Below are positions 1 to 6,420 of a stretch of 7,133 bases of DNA, piece after piece. Position 1 is the stretch's first letter; every line of letters begins with the position of its first letter. This DNA comes from Rickettsiella sp. (GTDB lineage: Bacteria; Pseudomonadota; Gammaproteobacteria; Diplorickettsiales; Diplorickettsiaceae), in assembly GCA_031119195.1 (NCBI GenBank), contig JAVHYG010000086.1:1-7133 (forward strand), given 5' to 3'. The notes below the pieces were generated by a model. It was given only the letters and a program-made list of their open reading frames with translations. It did not search any database and had not been told where the DNA came from. The translations under genes were made by a program, and so were the position numbers.

Positions 1-618
1 CCTACTATTTTGCAACTTGCGGGTTTTCACCAAGCCGGAGGCGCCATCCTCGCTACATTAGGAATAGGCGTGGTTAATGTGTTATTTACTATTATTGCTC
101 TGCCTTTAATTGACCGATGGGGACGTCGCCCTTTATTACTTTTAGGGCTTGCAGGTATGTTTATAAGCTTAGCAATCATGGGAATTGCTTTCTATTATCC
201 TGGTTTTGCTGCATTACGTTGGGTTGCTGTAGGAAGTATGGTTATTTATATTGCAAGTTTTGCAATGAGTTTAGGTCCTATTATGTGGCTTATTATTTCT
301 GAAATTTTCCCTTTAAATGTTCGTGGTGTAGGCGCTAGTTTAGCTATTTCCGCAAGTTGGGGGTTCAATATGATTGTTGCATTAACATTTCTTACTCTCA
401 TCCAGCTAATGGGTCCAAGCCATACATTTTGGCTTTATGCCTTTTTATGTATATTAGGTTGGCTATTTGTTTATTTCATTGTGCCAGAAACAAAAGGTTG
501 TTCTTTAGAACAGATCGAACAAAATCTACATTTAGGACTTCCTAGTCGCGAACTGGGTATCCCTTTAAACAAGGCAACCTCTTCAAAACAAAACCCCTCA
601 TTTTCTTCTATAAAATAA
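1..618 (+). CDS. Sugar-porter family MFS transporter, C-terminal part (5' end outside window)
   Basis: The reading frame is open to the first base (first residues Pro-Thr-Ile-Leu-Gln-Leu-Ala-Gly-Phe), so this is the C-terminal ~205 residues of a longer protein and the TTG at 10 is not a real start. Family signatures visible are the end of TM7 in the form PTILQLAGF, the loop 8-9 motif DRWGRRP at 112-132, and the PETKG motif after TM12 at 484-498 followed by SLEQIE. About five hydrophobic segments (TM8-TM12) lie between these landmarks, and the tail is a short hydrophilic Ser/Lys-rich stretch. These are hallmarks of the sugar porter branch of MFS (XylE/GalP/AraE-like proton symporters) in the inner membrane. 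It sits 17 bases before the SDR gene and upstream of ManD on the same strand, so it is probably the uptake component of that operon. The sugar or sugar acid cannot be read from this half. Confidence 0.92.
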   Translation, partial: PTILQLAGFHQAGGAILATLGIGVVNVLFTIIALPLIDRWGRRPLLLLGLAGMFISLAIMGIAFYYPGFAALRWVAVGSMVIYIASFAMSLGPIMWLIISEIFPLNVRGVGASLAISASWGFNMIVALTFLTLIQLMGPSHTFWLYAFLCILGWLFVYFIVPETKGCSLEQIEQNLHLGLPSRELGIPLNKATSSKQNPSFSSIK

Positions 619-635
619 ATTATTAGAGATATTGA

Positions 636-1424
636 ATGTTAAAAAATAAAGTTATTTTAATTACTGGTTCTACAAATGGCATTGGGGCTGCAACAGCACG
701 CTACTGTGTAGCTCAGGGTGCTAAAGTCATGATTCACGGTCGTAAAGAAGATCGTGCTAAGAAATTAGTTGCAGAATTAGGCGTTTCATCATCTCATTAT
801 TTGATTGCTGATTTATCAGATGAAAGTTCCTATGCTCATTTGGTAAGAACTACGATAGAGAAATTTGGCCGCTTAGATGGCCTTGTTAATAATGCAGGTA
901 TTTATCCGAGAAATAATATTGATAGTGCAACTTTGAAGTGTTGTGAGAAAATAATGCGGATAAATTTTTATGCTCCATTACTCTTATGTAAAGAAGCAGT
1001 AGGGGTTTTTCGTGCTCAAGGAAAAGGTGGCGCTATTGTGAATATAGGCTCTATGAATGCTTATTGTGGCCAACCTGATCTATTAATTTATTCTGCGTCA
1101 AAAGGAGCGCTCATGACTATGACGCGTAATTTGGGTGATAGTTTAGGGACTGATCGTATTCGCGTTAATCAATTAAATGTAGGATGGACACCTACTGATA
1201 ATGAGATTGCTTTAAAGCGAAATGAAGGTTTACCTGATAATTGGCAAGAAAAAATACCCAAAGTCTATGCGCCAAGTGGCCGATTATTATCACCTGAAAA
1301 CGTTGCTGCACATGTTGTATTTTGGTTGTCTGATCAGTCTGCACCGGTTACTGCAGCAGTGTATGAAGTTGAGCAGTACCCAATTATAGGACGTAACCGC
1401 TTAAATGATTTAATGCTTAGTTAA
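636..1424 (+). CDS. SDR family NAD(P)-dependent oxidoreductase
   Basis: A 262-residue classical short-chain dehydrogenase/reductase. The Rossmann glycine motif TGSTNGIG is at residues 10-17, an Asp at 59 sits in the adenine-pocket position, NNAG is at 85-88, and the catalytic set is Asn110, Ser139, Tyr152 and Lys156 (YSASK). GRKEDR at 35-40 puts Arg36 just after beta-2, which usually favours NADP(H). The C-terminus is unusual: where most classical SDRs have a G-x-x-x-x-x-D-G-G segment, this one has AAVYEVEQYPIIGRN (240-254). The start is ATG at 636 with AGAG at 625-628. It lies between a sugar porter and ManD with short gaps, so it is probably co-transcribed. A role as a sugar-acid oxidoreductase (for example fructuronate/mannonate interconversion, which some bacteria do with an SDR) is inferred from context only. 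Confidence 0.93.
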   Translation: MLKNKVILITGSTNGIGAATARYCVAQGAKVMIHGRKEDRAKKLVAELGVSSSHYLIADLSDESSYAHLVRTTIEKFGRLDGLVNNAGIYPRNNIDSATLKCCEKIMRINFYAPLLLCKEAVGVFRAQGKGGAIVNIGSMNAYCGQPDLLIYSASKGALMTMTRNLGDSLGTDRIRVNQLNVGWTPTDNEIALKRNEGLPDNWQEKIPKVYAPSGRLLSPENVAAHVVFWLSDQSAPVTAAVYEVEQYPIIGRNRLNDLMLS

Positions 1425-1465
1425 ACAAATCGAATGTTTTTGTTAAAGATAAAAATTATTACGTT

Positions 1466-1469
1466 GAGG
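1466..1469 (+). promoter_or_regulatory. Ribosome binding site of the ManD gene
   Basis: GAGG, five bases before the ATG at 1475, within TTGAGGTAAAC. It fixes the dehydratase start and shows the gene has its own translation initiation signal after the 50-base gap from the SDR stop. No terminator-like hairpin was seen in that gap, which fits one transcript. Confidence 0.7.
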
Positions 1470-1474
1470 TAAAC

Positions 1475-2695
1475 ATGAAAATTCAAGAGGCTAAAGTATT
1501 TGTCACTTGTCCTGATAGAAATTTTGTTACATTAAAAATTATTACCAATGAAGGTGTTTATGGTTTAGGCGACGCTACATTAAATGGTCGTGAATTAGCA
1601 GTCAAAGCTTATTTAGAAGACCACCTTGTTCCTTGTTTAATTGGAAAAGATCCTGCAAATATCGAAGATATTTGGCAATATTTTTATCGAGGTGCTTATT
1701 GGCGCCGAGGTCCTGTAACTATGGCTGCTATTGCAGCGATTGATATGGCATTATGGGATATTAAAGGAAAAGTTTTAAATACGCCGGTTTATAATTTATT
1801 GGGTGGTAAAAGCCGAAAAGGTGTTATGGTTTATGGTCATGCTAATGGAAAAGATATTGCCGATACTATCGATCAAGTTGAAAAATATATTGACAAGGGT
1901 TATTTAGCCATTCGTGCGCAAACTGGCGTGCCTGGATTGGCAAATACATACGGAACATCTGAAAAAGACAAAATGTATTATGAACCTGCTACAAGAGGAC
2001 TACCGCAGGAGTGTGAATGGTCTACAGAAAAATACCTAAATTACATTCCAAAATTATTTAAAAAATTACGTGAAAAATGTGGAGACGATCTACACTTTTT
2101 ACATGATTCTCATCATCGTTTAACGCCTATTGAAGCGGCACGGCTAGGAAAGGAATTAGAGCCTTATCATTTGTTTTGGCTTGAAGACACAGTGCCCGCG
2201 GAATTACAAGAAGGTTTTCGGATTATACGACAACACACCACAACGCCTTTAGCAGTAGGTGAAGTATTTAATACTATATGGGATACACATATTTTATTTA
2301 CTGAACAACTTATTGATTATATACGTATGTCAGTAGTGCATGGGGGTGGACTGACGCACTTAAAAAAAATTGCTGCAATGGCCGAAGTTTATCATGTCAA
2401 AACAGGTTGCCATGGACCTACAGATGTGTCACCTATTACTATGGCTGCCGCTTTACATTTTGATATTTCTATTAATAATTTTGGTATTCAGGAATATATG
2501 CGTCATACAGAAAAGACGGATGAAGTTTTCTGCCGTACTGATGATGTATATAAGTTTGAAAAGGGCTATCTTTTCCCTGGAGATAAACCTGGTCTGGGTA
2601 TAGATTTTAATGAGGATGAGGCAAAAAAATATTCTTATGAACCTGCCTATTTACCGATTAATCGAAAGATAGATGGAACGTTATTTAACTGGTAA
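1475..2695 (+). CDS. manD: Mandelate racemase/enolase superfamily D-mannonate dehydratase (ManD/RspA type)
   Basis: A 406-residue enolase-superfamily protein, full length for the ManD subgroup. The N-terminal capping domain (about 1-120) contains WRRGPVTMAAIAAIDMALWDIKGK. The barrel shows the expected active site: Arg147 and Tyr159 (the general-base pair of characterised ManD), metal ligands Asp211 (HDSHH), Glu237 (WLED) and Glu263 (VGEVF), His213 as likely acid, and His313 in GCHGPTDVSP. These sit one residue or less from the positions I recall for the characterised Novosphingobium enzyme. The family reaction is Mg2+-dependent dehydration of D-mannonate to 2-keto-3-deoxy-D-gluconate in glucuronate breakdown, but some members are slow or prefer D-gluconate, and RspA-type members have no clear catabolic role. 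Pro315 after His-Gly may mark the slow class. It follows the SDR and sugar porter, consistent with sugar-acid use. Confidence 0.92.
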   Translation: MKIQEAKVFVTCPDRNFVTLKIITNEGVYGLGDATLNGRELAVKAYLEDHLVPCLIGKDPANIEDIWQYFYRGAYWRRGPVTMAAIAAIDMALWDIKGKVLNTPVYNLLGGKSRKGVMVYGHANGKDIADTIDQVEKYIDKGYLAIRAQTGVPGLANTYGTSEKDKMYYEPATRGLPQECEWSTEKYLNYIPKLFKKLREKCGDDLHFLHDSHHRLTPIEAARLGKELEPYHLFWLEDTVPAELQEGFRIIRQHTTTPLAVGEVFNTIWDTHILFTEQLIDYIRMSVVHGGGLTHLKKIAAMAEVYHVKTGCHGPTDVSPITMAAALHFDISINNFGIQEYMRHTEKTDEVFCRTDDVYKFEKGYLFPGDKPGLGIDFNEDEAKKYSYEPAYLPINRKIDGTLFNW

Positions 2696-2706
2696 GTAGG
2701 GATTAT

Positions 2707-2769
2707 ATGCCGTTCGTACTTAAAAATGCAAACTTTTTAAATACACTGCAAACGATATTCATCACATAA
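2707..2769 (+). pseudogene. Possible remnant or leader ORF after ManD (20 codons)
   Basis: An ATG at 2707 is preceded by TAGGG (2697-2701) at five-base spacing, so it has a plausible ribosome binding site, and it begins only 12 bases after the ManD stop. It encodes 20 residues beginning MPFVLKNANF and ends at TAA 2767-2769. I recognise no family. The position is what one would expect for the next gene of the operon, so it may be the 5' stub of a lost gene, a tiny peptide, or chance. No recognisable continuation was found downstream. Confidence 0.25.
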
Positions 2770-2775
2770 GGACCC

Positions 2776-2790
2776 ACAAGCAAAGCTTGT
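2776..2790. repeat. Short inverted repeat (6-bp stem, 3-base loop)
   Basis: ACAAGC, loop AAA, GCTTGT. This is a small hairpin just upstream of the large palindrome and no U-tract follows it. It is the first of four closely spaced inverted repeats between ManD and the small membrane protein. Confidence 0.5.
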
Positions 2791-2798
2791 ATACGCCA

Positions 2799-2830
2799 TT
2801 AATGGGAAAAATCGCGATTTTTCCCATTAA
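2799..2830. repeat. Perfect 32-base palindrome
   Basis: Two 16-base arms, the left arm TTAATGGGAAAAATCG and its exact reverse complement, meet with no spacer at 2814/2815. In RNA it would form a long stem after opening a small central loop. It may end transcription from the ManD operon, since it is the first strong hairpin after the coding region. However, no U-run follows the right arm on the + strand (ATTAAAAATCC runs on), so it is not a textbook intrinsic terminator. It could also be a protein-binding or dyad repeat element. Confidence 0.75.
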
Positions 2831-2844
2831 AAATCCACATAACG

Positions 2845-2887
2845 AAAAAAAAGCACTTGAAATTCCGAATTTACAATTTCAAGTGCT
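2845..2887 (-). terminator. Rho-independent terminator for leftward transcription
   Basis: A 13-bp perfect stem (2852-2864 with 2875-2887; arm AGCACTTGAAATT) closes a 10-base loop. Read on the - strand, the stem is followed directly by eight T residues (complement of 2845-2852), the classic intrinsic terminator layout. The likely client is the small membrane protein gene that ends at 2995. A further 7-bp complementary pair, CCACATA (2835-2841) and TATGTGG (2895-2901), encloses the hairpin. Confidence 0.75.
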
Positions 2888-2904
2888 ATAGGTATATGTG
2901 GCAG

Positions 2905-2934
2905 AAAAAGTATTTTAGATTGCTAAAATACTTT
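2905..2934 (-). terminator. AT-rich hairpin, possible first leftward terminator
   Basis: A 12-bp perfect stem (2907-2918 with 2923-2934; core AGTATTTTAG) has a 4-base loop. Read leftward, a run of T residues (complement of 2905-2909) overlaps and follows the stem. It is closer to the 2995 stop codon than the stronger hairpin at 2852-2887, so the two may act in tandem. The stem is almost all A-T, so it would be a weak terminator by itself. Confidence 0.45.
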
Positions 2935-2994
2935 GGATGAGTGCGCAGCCTGACTTTTCAAGATAGCGTTTATTTTAATAAAACTGAGTATTAG

Positions 2995-3240
2995 TTATTT
3001 AAAGCTTTTAAATAAGCGAACAATACTAATCAAAGTCCAAAGAACAGGAATAATAAAAAATTCCAATTGAAAAGGTTTAAAGGCTACATAAGCAAGCAAG
3101 CCTGCAGCGAATGTATTTACAAAGTTATATAAAAAGCCTTTTATTCCCATCCATTTACTTTGTTGAAAAAAATAAGCAATTACAATAAGCGCCACGCCTG
3201 TAAGAAGGAGTAAGTGTTTGGATAAAACGATTGCTAACAT
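2995..3240 (-). CDS. Small three-helix membrane protein, CBU_0592-like
   Basis: An 81-residue, mostly hydrophobic protein with three predicted membrane helices at about 8-25, 35-53 and 58-77, joined by short charged loops (QQSKW around 26-30, KPFQLE around 55-60) and ending RLFKSFK. The spacing of features (a G near the start of helix 1, AYFF, GxLYNxxN at 35-42, a late LWTLIS) resembles the CBU_0592-like family of small membrane proteins, which has no established function. That assignment is from pattern memory and moderate at best. The start ATG at 3240 has AGGA (3248-3251 on the complementary strand) seven bases upstream. It is divergent from the LysE-type gene across about 145 bases and ends towards a leftward terminator, so it is probably transcribed alone. 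Confidence 0.8.
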   Translation of the reverse strand: MLAIVLSKHLLLLTGVALIVIAYFFQQSKWMGIKGFLYNFVNTFAAGLLAYVAFKPFQLEFFIIPVLWTLISIVRLFKSFK

Positions 3241-3279
3241 TAAATGGTCCTAATAAAGTTGTTGTTATTTTTAGCTGAA

Positions 3280-3307
3280 TTGTGCTAAGTGTATTTTTAA
3301 GTATAAT
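3280..3307 (+). promoter_or_regulatory. Putative sigma70 promoter of the LysE-type exporter
   Basis: TTGTGC (3280-3285) and a perfect TATAAT (3302-3307) are separated by 16 bases in the divergent intergenic region. The start point would be near 3314, giving a leader of about 70 bases before the ATG at 3386. The -10 is strong; the -35 matches the consensus only in its TTG. No clear operator was seen. Confidence 0.5.
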
Positions 3308-3385
3308 GAATAAACAATATCCATTCTACGATATATCTACTTTGGCGTGAATAAATAATAAATATCAAGTTAAAGGAAAAACAGA

Positions 3386-4009
3386 ATGCCAACACAGTTT
3401 TTTACGGTTGGATTACTAATGTTATTTTCTGCAATGCTGCCAGGTCCTGATTTTGCATTAGTAACAAAAAATACACTATTGTACTCTCGTCGCTCAGGAT
3501 TTTTTACTTCTCTCGGTTTAGGTACTGCTGCTTTGGTGCATATAAGCTATTGCACATTAGGGTTAGCTGTAATTATTTCTAATTCATTACTGTTTAGTAT
3601 TATTAAGTATATTGGTGCATGTTATTTGATTTATCTAGGCGTTAGTTCTTTGTTGTCAAAGCATTCTAGCGATATAGTTTCATATAAAAAAGGCTTAAAA
3701 AAAATTACCACATCTAGATTAGCGTCCTTCCGACAAGGATTTCTATGTAATTTACTTAATCCTAAAGCAACTCTATTTTTTTTAGCATTATTTACGGTGA
3801 TTATCAAGCCTAAAACACCTACTTCTTGGATGATTAGTTATGCGATGGAAATATTTTTTATTATCATATTATGGTTTTGCAGTTTAACGTTTATTTTATC
3901 GCATCCCTGTGTTACACAATTATTGAGAAGAGCAGAAAAAATCATTCCAAAAATACTAGGAATCTTTTTGATTGGATTTGGGATCATTTTAGCTTTTGTG
4001 AAGAAATAA
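3386..4009 (+). CDS. LysE/RhtB family amino-acid exporter
   Basis: A 207-residue membrane protein of the size and layout of LysE/RhtB/ThrE-type translocators. Visible signatures are PGPDF at 19-23 after a first hydrophobic helix, the basic RR turn at 35-36 before GFFTSLGLGTAALVH, helix 3 with YIGACYLIYLG (75-85), a basic cytoplasmic loop (100-117), and NLLNPKATLFFLALF at 122-136. Two more helices follow (about 148-170 and 186-205). About six membrane segments are expected in the inner membrane. The family exports amino acids such as lysine, threonine or homoserine lactone; the substrate here cannot be read from sequence. The start ATG at 3386 has AAAGGA (3372-3377) eight bases upstream. The usual divergent LysR-type regulator is absent; the divergent neighbour is the small membrane protein instead. 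Confidence 0.9.
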   Translation: MPTQFFTVGLLMLFSAMLPGPDFALVTKNTLLYSRRSGFFTSLGLGTAALVHISYCTLGLAVIISNSLLFSIIKYIGACYLIYLGVSSLLSKHSSDIVSYKKGLKKITTSRLASFRQGFLCNLLNPKATLFFLALFTVIIKPKTPTSWMISYAMEIFFIIILWFCSLTFILSHPCVTQLLRRAEKIIPKILGIFLIGFGIILAFVKK

Positions 4010-4196
4010 AAACTATTGCTATAAGATTAAGATGTGTTGACCATGACCATGACGATGTTGATGTATACATATGACTTGTGTTGCATTAAGCAAGTAAGTA
4101 ACCAATAAACTTAGTAAATTCCTTAATTAAATAAGTTCTATATTCCTATTCGCAATTTCAAGCACAGTGTTTATAGAGATTATTATTTAGCGTACT

Positions 4197-4230
4197 GACA
4201 ATTGCACAATGATGGCTAAAAACAGTTGTC
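4197..4230. repeat. Weak inverted repeat (8-bp arms)
   Basis: GACAATTG (4197-4204) and CAGTTGTC (4223-4230) pair over eight positions with one G-U wobble and an 18-base loop. No U-tract follows on either strand and no role is evident. Confidence 0.3.
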
Positions 4231-4261
4231 TTTCTGCGTTTCGTTACTTACATTCGCTAGA

Positions 4262-4301
4262 CGACGATGCTCAAAAAATAAACTTTTTTCTTTTATCGTC
4301 G
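4262..4301. repeat. Imperfect hairpin: CGACGAT / ATCGTCG arms around A6 and T6 runs
   Basis: CGACGAT at 4262-4268 is the exact reverse complement of ATCGTCG at 4295-4301. Inside lie AAAAAA (4273-4278) and TTTTTT (4284-4289), which can also pair. It may form a long interrupted stem in the convergent intergenic region and could help stop transcription from either side, but it does not have the standard terminator form. Confidence 0.35.
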
Positions 4302-4456
4302 CATCCAACTACCCTATTTTTACATGATAGCATTGGTTGACACTGGTTGCTAAAAATAGCTGACAATATATGTCTAAATAGGTGTCGAACGCGACAGTTA
4401 AAACAACCGCCTTTTCTTTTCTGTCGAAGTTAATTTTTCTGCGTAATATAAATTAG

Positions 4457-6364
4457 TTAATCTTCTAGTAAGCTATTAAGCCGTTTTACAAAAGCAGCAG
4501 GATCTTCAAGATGTCCCCCTTCGGCTAAAATAGATTCCTCCAAAAGTAAATGTGTCCATTCTGCAAGTCGTGTATCATCTTGCTCATCTTTTAAACGCTT
4601 TACCAACCGATGTTCAGGATTTACTTCTAATATAGGTTTACTAGGTGGAACGGACTGGCCTGTTGCCTGTAAAATACGTTGCATCTGTGCACTAAGTGCA
4701 TTTTGTTCATTGATAATACAAGCTGGAGAACTAGTAAGTCGTTGAGAAATACGAACTTCTTTGACTTGGTTACCGAGAATTTCTTTCATTTGTATCAACA
4801 AAGATTTAAATTCATCTTCATTTTTTTTCTGAGTTTCTTCACTTTTCTCATTAGTAATTTCAGTAATATCCGCATCTTTAGCAACCGATTGTAACGATTT
4901 GCCATTAAACTCAGTCAAATGGGCTACTAACCATTCATCAATACGATCGTAAAGTAGTAAGACTTCAATTTCTTTTTGTCGAAAAATCTCTAAGTGTGGG
5001 CTGTTGTTGGCTGCAGCATAATTGTCAGCAGTAATATAATAGATTTTGTCTTGTATAGGCTTCATGCGTGCAACGTATTCTTCTAAACTAACTGTTTGAT
5101 CGGCTATGTTAGAGTTTGTTGTACAAAAACGTAAGAGCTTAGCAATAGCTTCGCGATTATTAAAATCTTCTGCTAATCCTTCTTTCAACACACTTCCAAA
5201 GGAAATCCAAAATTGTTTATATTGATCAGGTTGTTCTTTTGCAAGTTTCGATAATAATTCTAAAATTCGTTTAGTAACAGCATTACGTATGTTATCTACG
5301 GCTTTATTGTTTTGAAGTATTTCTCGCGAAATATTTAAGGGCAGATCATTACTGTCGACAACACCTTTTACAAAACGTAAATAACGGGGAAGGAATTGTT
5401 CCGCATCATCCATAATAAACACACGATTAACATAAAGCTTTAAGCCACGAGGTTTTTCATGGTTCCAAAGATCAAAAGGAGCTTGAGAAGGTATATATAG
5501 TAGAATAGTGTATTCCTGTTTGCCTTCTACTTTATTATGACTCCAAATAATGGGATCCTGAAAATCGTGGGCAACATGTTTATAAAAAGCTTTATATTCA
5601 TCATCTTTGATCTGATTTTTAGGGAGTGTCCATAACGCAGTTGCTTTATTTACTGTTTCCCAACTTTCTGTTTCTTCTAATTTAACAGTAGTTTTGGCGT
5701 CGGATTCAGTTGTAGACAATTCCTTTTTCATCATAATTGGCAACGTAATATGATCTGAATATTTTAATATAATACTACGTAATCGCCACGTTTCTAGGAA
5801 CTCATCTTCACCTTGCTGGAGATGTAGAATAATTTCAGTCCCGCGAGTTGGTTTATTAATTGATTCAATTGTATATTGGCCATCGCCCGTAGATTCCCAA
5901 CAGATAGCTTTGTCAGCAGGTAAGCCCGCTGCTCGCGTGTTTACGGTGATTTTTTCTGAGACCATAAAGGCTGAATAAAACCCAACTCCGAACTGACCGA
6001 TTAGCTGAGTGTCCTTTGCTTTGTCACCTGTCAAAGAGGCAAGAAATTCTTTAGTGCCTGATTTTGCAATGGTTCCTAGGTTAGCAATGATTTCTTCTTC
6101 GCTCATTCCTATACCATTATCAGTAAGTATAAGAAGACGCTTTGTTTTATCAATTTCTATCTTTAGGTTAAGTTCAGCATCTCCTGCATAGAGTGCGGGT
6201 TCTTCTAGAGCTTTAAAGCGAAGTTTATCCACAGCATCTGAGGCATTTGATATCAATTCTCGAATAAAAATCTCTTTATTACTATAAAGAGAATGGATCA
6301 TTAACTGTAATAATTGATTAACTTCCGTTTGGAAGCCTAGTGTTTTTTTCTCAGCAACGGTCAT
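4457..6364 (-). CDS. htpG: Molecular chaperone HtpG (bacterial Hsp90)
   Basis: A 635-residue Hsp90 homologue colinear with E. coli HtpG (624 residues). The N-terminal GHKL ATPase domain has Glu36/Asn40/Asp43 (ELISNASDA), DNGIGM at 82-87, GTIAKSGTK at 97-105, the GQFGVGF lid hinge at 123-129 and RGTEI at 174-178. The middle domain carries the catalytic Arg347 in NISREILQ. The C-terminal dimerisation domain is complete, with no MEEVD tail as expected in bacteria. It acts in the cytosol as an ATP-driven chaperone with DnaK. I chose ATG at 6364 (MTVAEKKTLGFQ) because GGAG at 6370-6373 lies five bases ahead; the in-frame ATG at 6379 would add five residues but has no ribosome binding site and would contain that GGAG. 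A sigma32-type promoter lies upstream. No lesions were seen. Confidence 0.98.
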   Translation of the reverse strand: MTVAEKKTLGFQTEVNQLLQLMIHSLYSNKEIFIRELISNASDAVDKLRFKALEEPALYAGDAELNLKIEIDKTKRLLILTDNGIGMSEEEIIANLGTIAKSGTKEFLASLTGDKAKDTQLIGQFGVGFYSAFMVSEKITVNTRAAGLPADKAICWESTGDGQYTIESINKPTRGTEIILHLQQGEDEFLETWRLRSIILKYSDHITLPIMMKKELSTTESDAKTTVKLEETESWETVNKATALWTLPKNQIKDDEYKAFYKHVAHDFQDPIIWSHNKVEGKQEYTILLYIPSQAPFDLWNHEKPRGLKLYVNRVFIMDDAEQFLPRYLRFVKGVVDSNDLPLNISREILQNNKAVDNIRNAVTKRILELLSKLAKEQPDQYKQFWISFGSVLKEGLAEDFNNREAIAKLLRFCTTNSNIADQTVSLEEYVARMKPIQDKIYYITADNYAAANNSPHLEIFRQKEIEVLLLYDRIDEWLVAHLTEFNGKSLQSVAKDADITEITNEKSEETQKKNEDEFKSLLIQMKEILGNQVKEVRISQRLTSSPACIINEQNALSAQMQRILQATGQSVPPSKPILEVNPEHRLVKRLKDEQDDTRLAEWTHLLLEESILAEGGHLEDPAAFVKRLNSLLED

Positions 6365-6369
6365 AGCTA

Positions 6370-6373
6370 CTCC
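6370..6373 (-). promoter_or_regulatory. Ribosome binding site of htpG
   Basis: GGAG on the - strand, five bases before the ATG at 6364. It decides between two in-frame ATG codons 15 bases apart and favours the downstream one. Confidence 0.7.
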
Positions 6374-6389
6374 ACACATAAAATAATTG

Positions 6390-6409
6390 ACGCTTTCTAT
6401 AATAAGCGT
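6390..6409 (-). other. Small hairpin in the htpG leader
   Basis: ACGCTT and AAGCGT (6 bp) around an 8-base AT loop, about 25 bases upstream of the htpG start codon. It lies within the predicted leader RNA from the sigma32 promoter. It could influence initiation, but this is only a structural observation. Confidence 0.35.
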
Positions 6410-6420
6410 GTTTTAAGAAT

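Larger units (their letters stand above)
4010..4456. other. Intergenic region without a convincing gene
   Basis: This gap of about 450 bases lies between the converging LysE-type gene and htpG. No frame gives a recognisable protein, and several stops interrupt all candidates. It holds some low-level structure: a short tandem of CCATGA near 4041-4052, a pair of related 18-mers at 4213-4230 and 4347-4364 (14 of 18 identical, sharing GCTAAAAA), and small inverted repeats at 4197-4230, 4262-4301 and 4383-4396. No standard U-tracted terminator was found for either flanking gene. Confidence 0.6.

Noticed and set aside
10..12. TTG as the start codon of the MFS transporter
   Set aside because: The frame is open to base 1 and the residues before it (PTI) continue the family's TM7 region. 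The gene is cut by the window edge.
2370..2603. 77-codon ORF inside ManD
   Set aside because: A shadow frame of a well-supported gene with no recognisable domain.
2771..2940. CRISPR array
   Set aside because: The inverted repeats differ from one another; there are no regularly spaced direct repeats and no cas genes nearby.
3871..4074. 67-codon ORF ending in a His/Asp-rich tail (DHDHDDVD)
   Set aside because: Most of it overlaps the LysE-type gene in another frame. The acidic-histidine end comes from a short CCATGA repeat, and no RBS or family is visible.
6365..6379. Longer htpG start at the ATG at 6379
   Set aside because: It has no ribosome binding site, and the GGAG serving the ATG at 6364 would lie inside the coding sequence. 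The extra MCGVA is not typical of HtpG.
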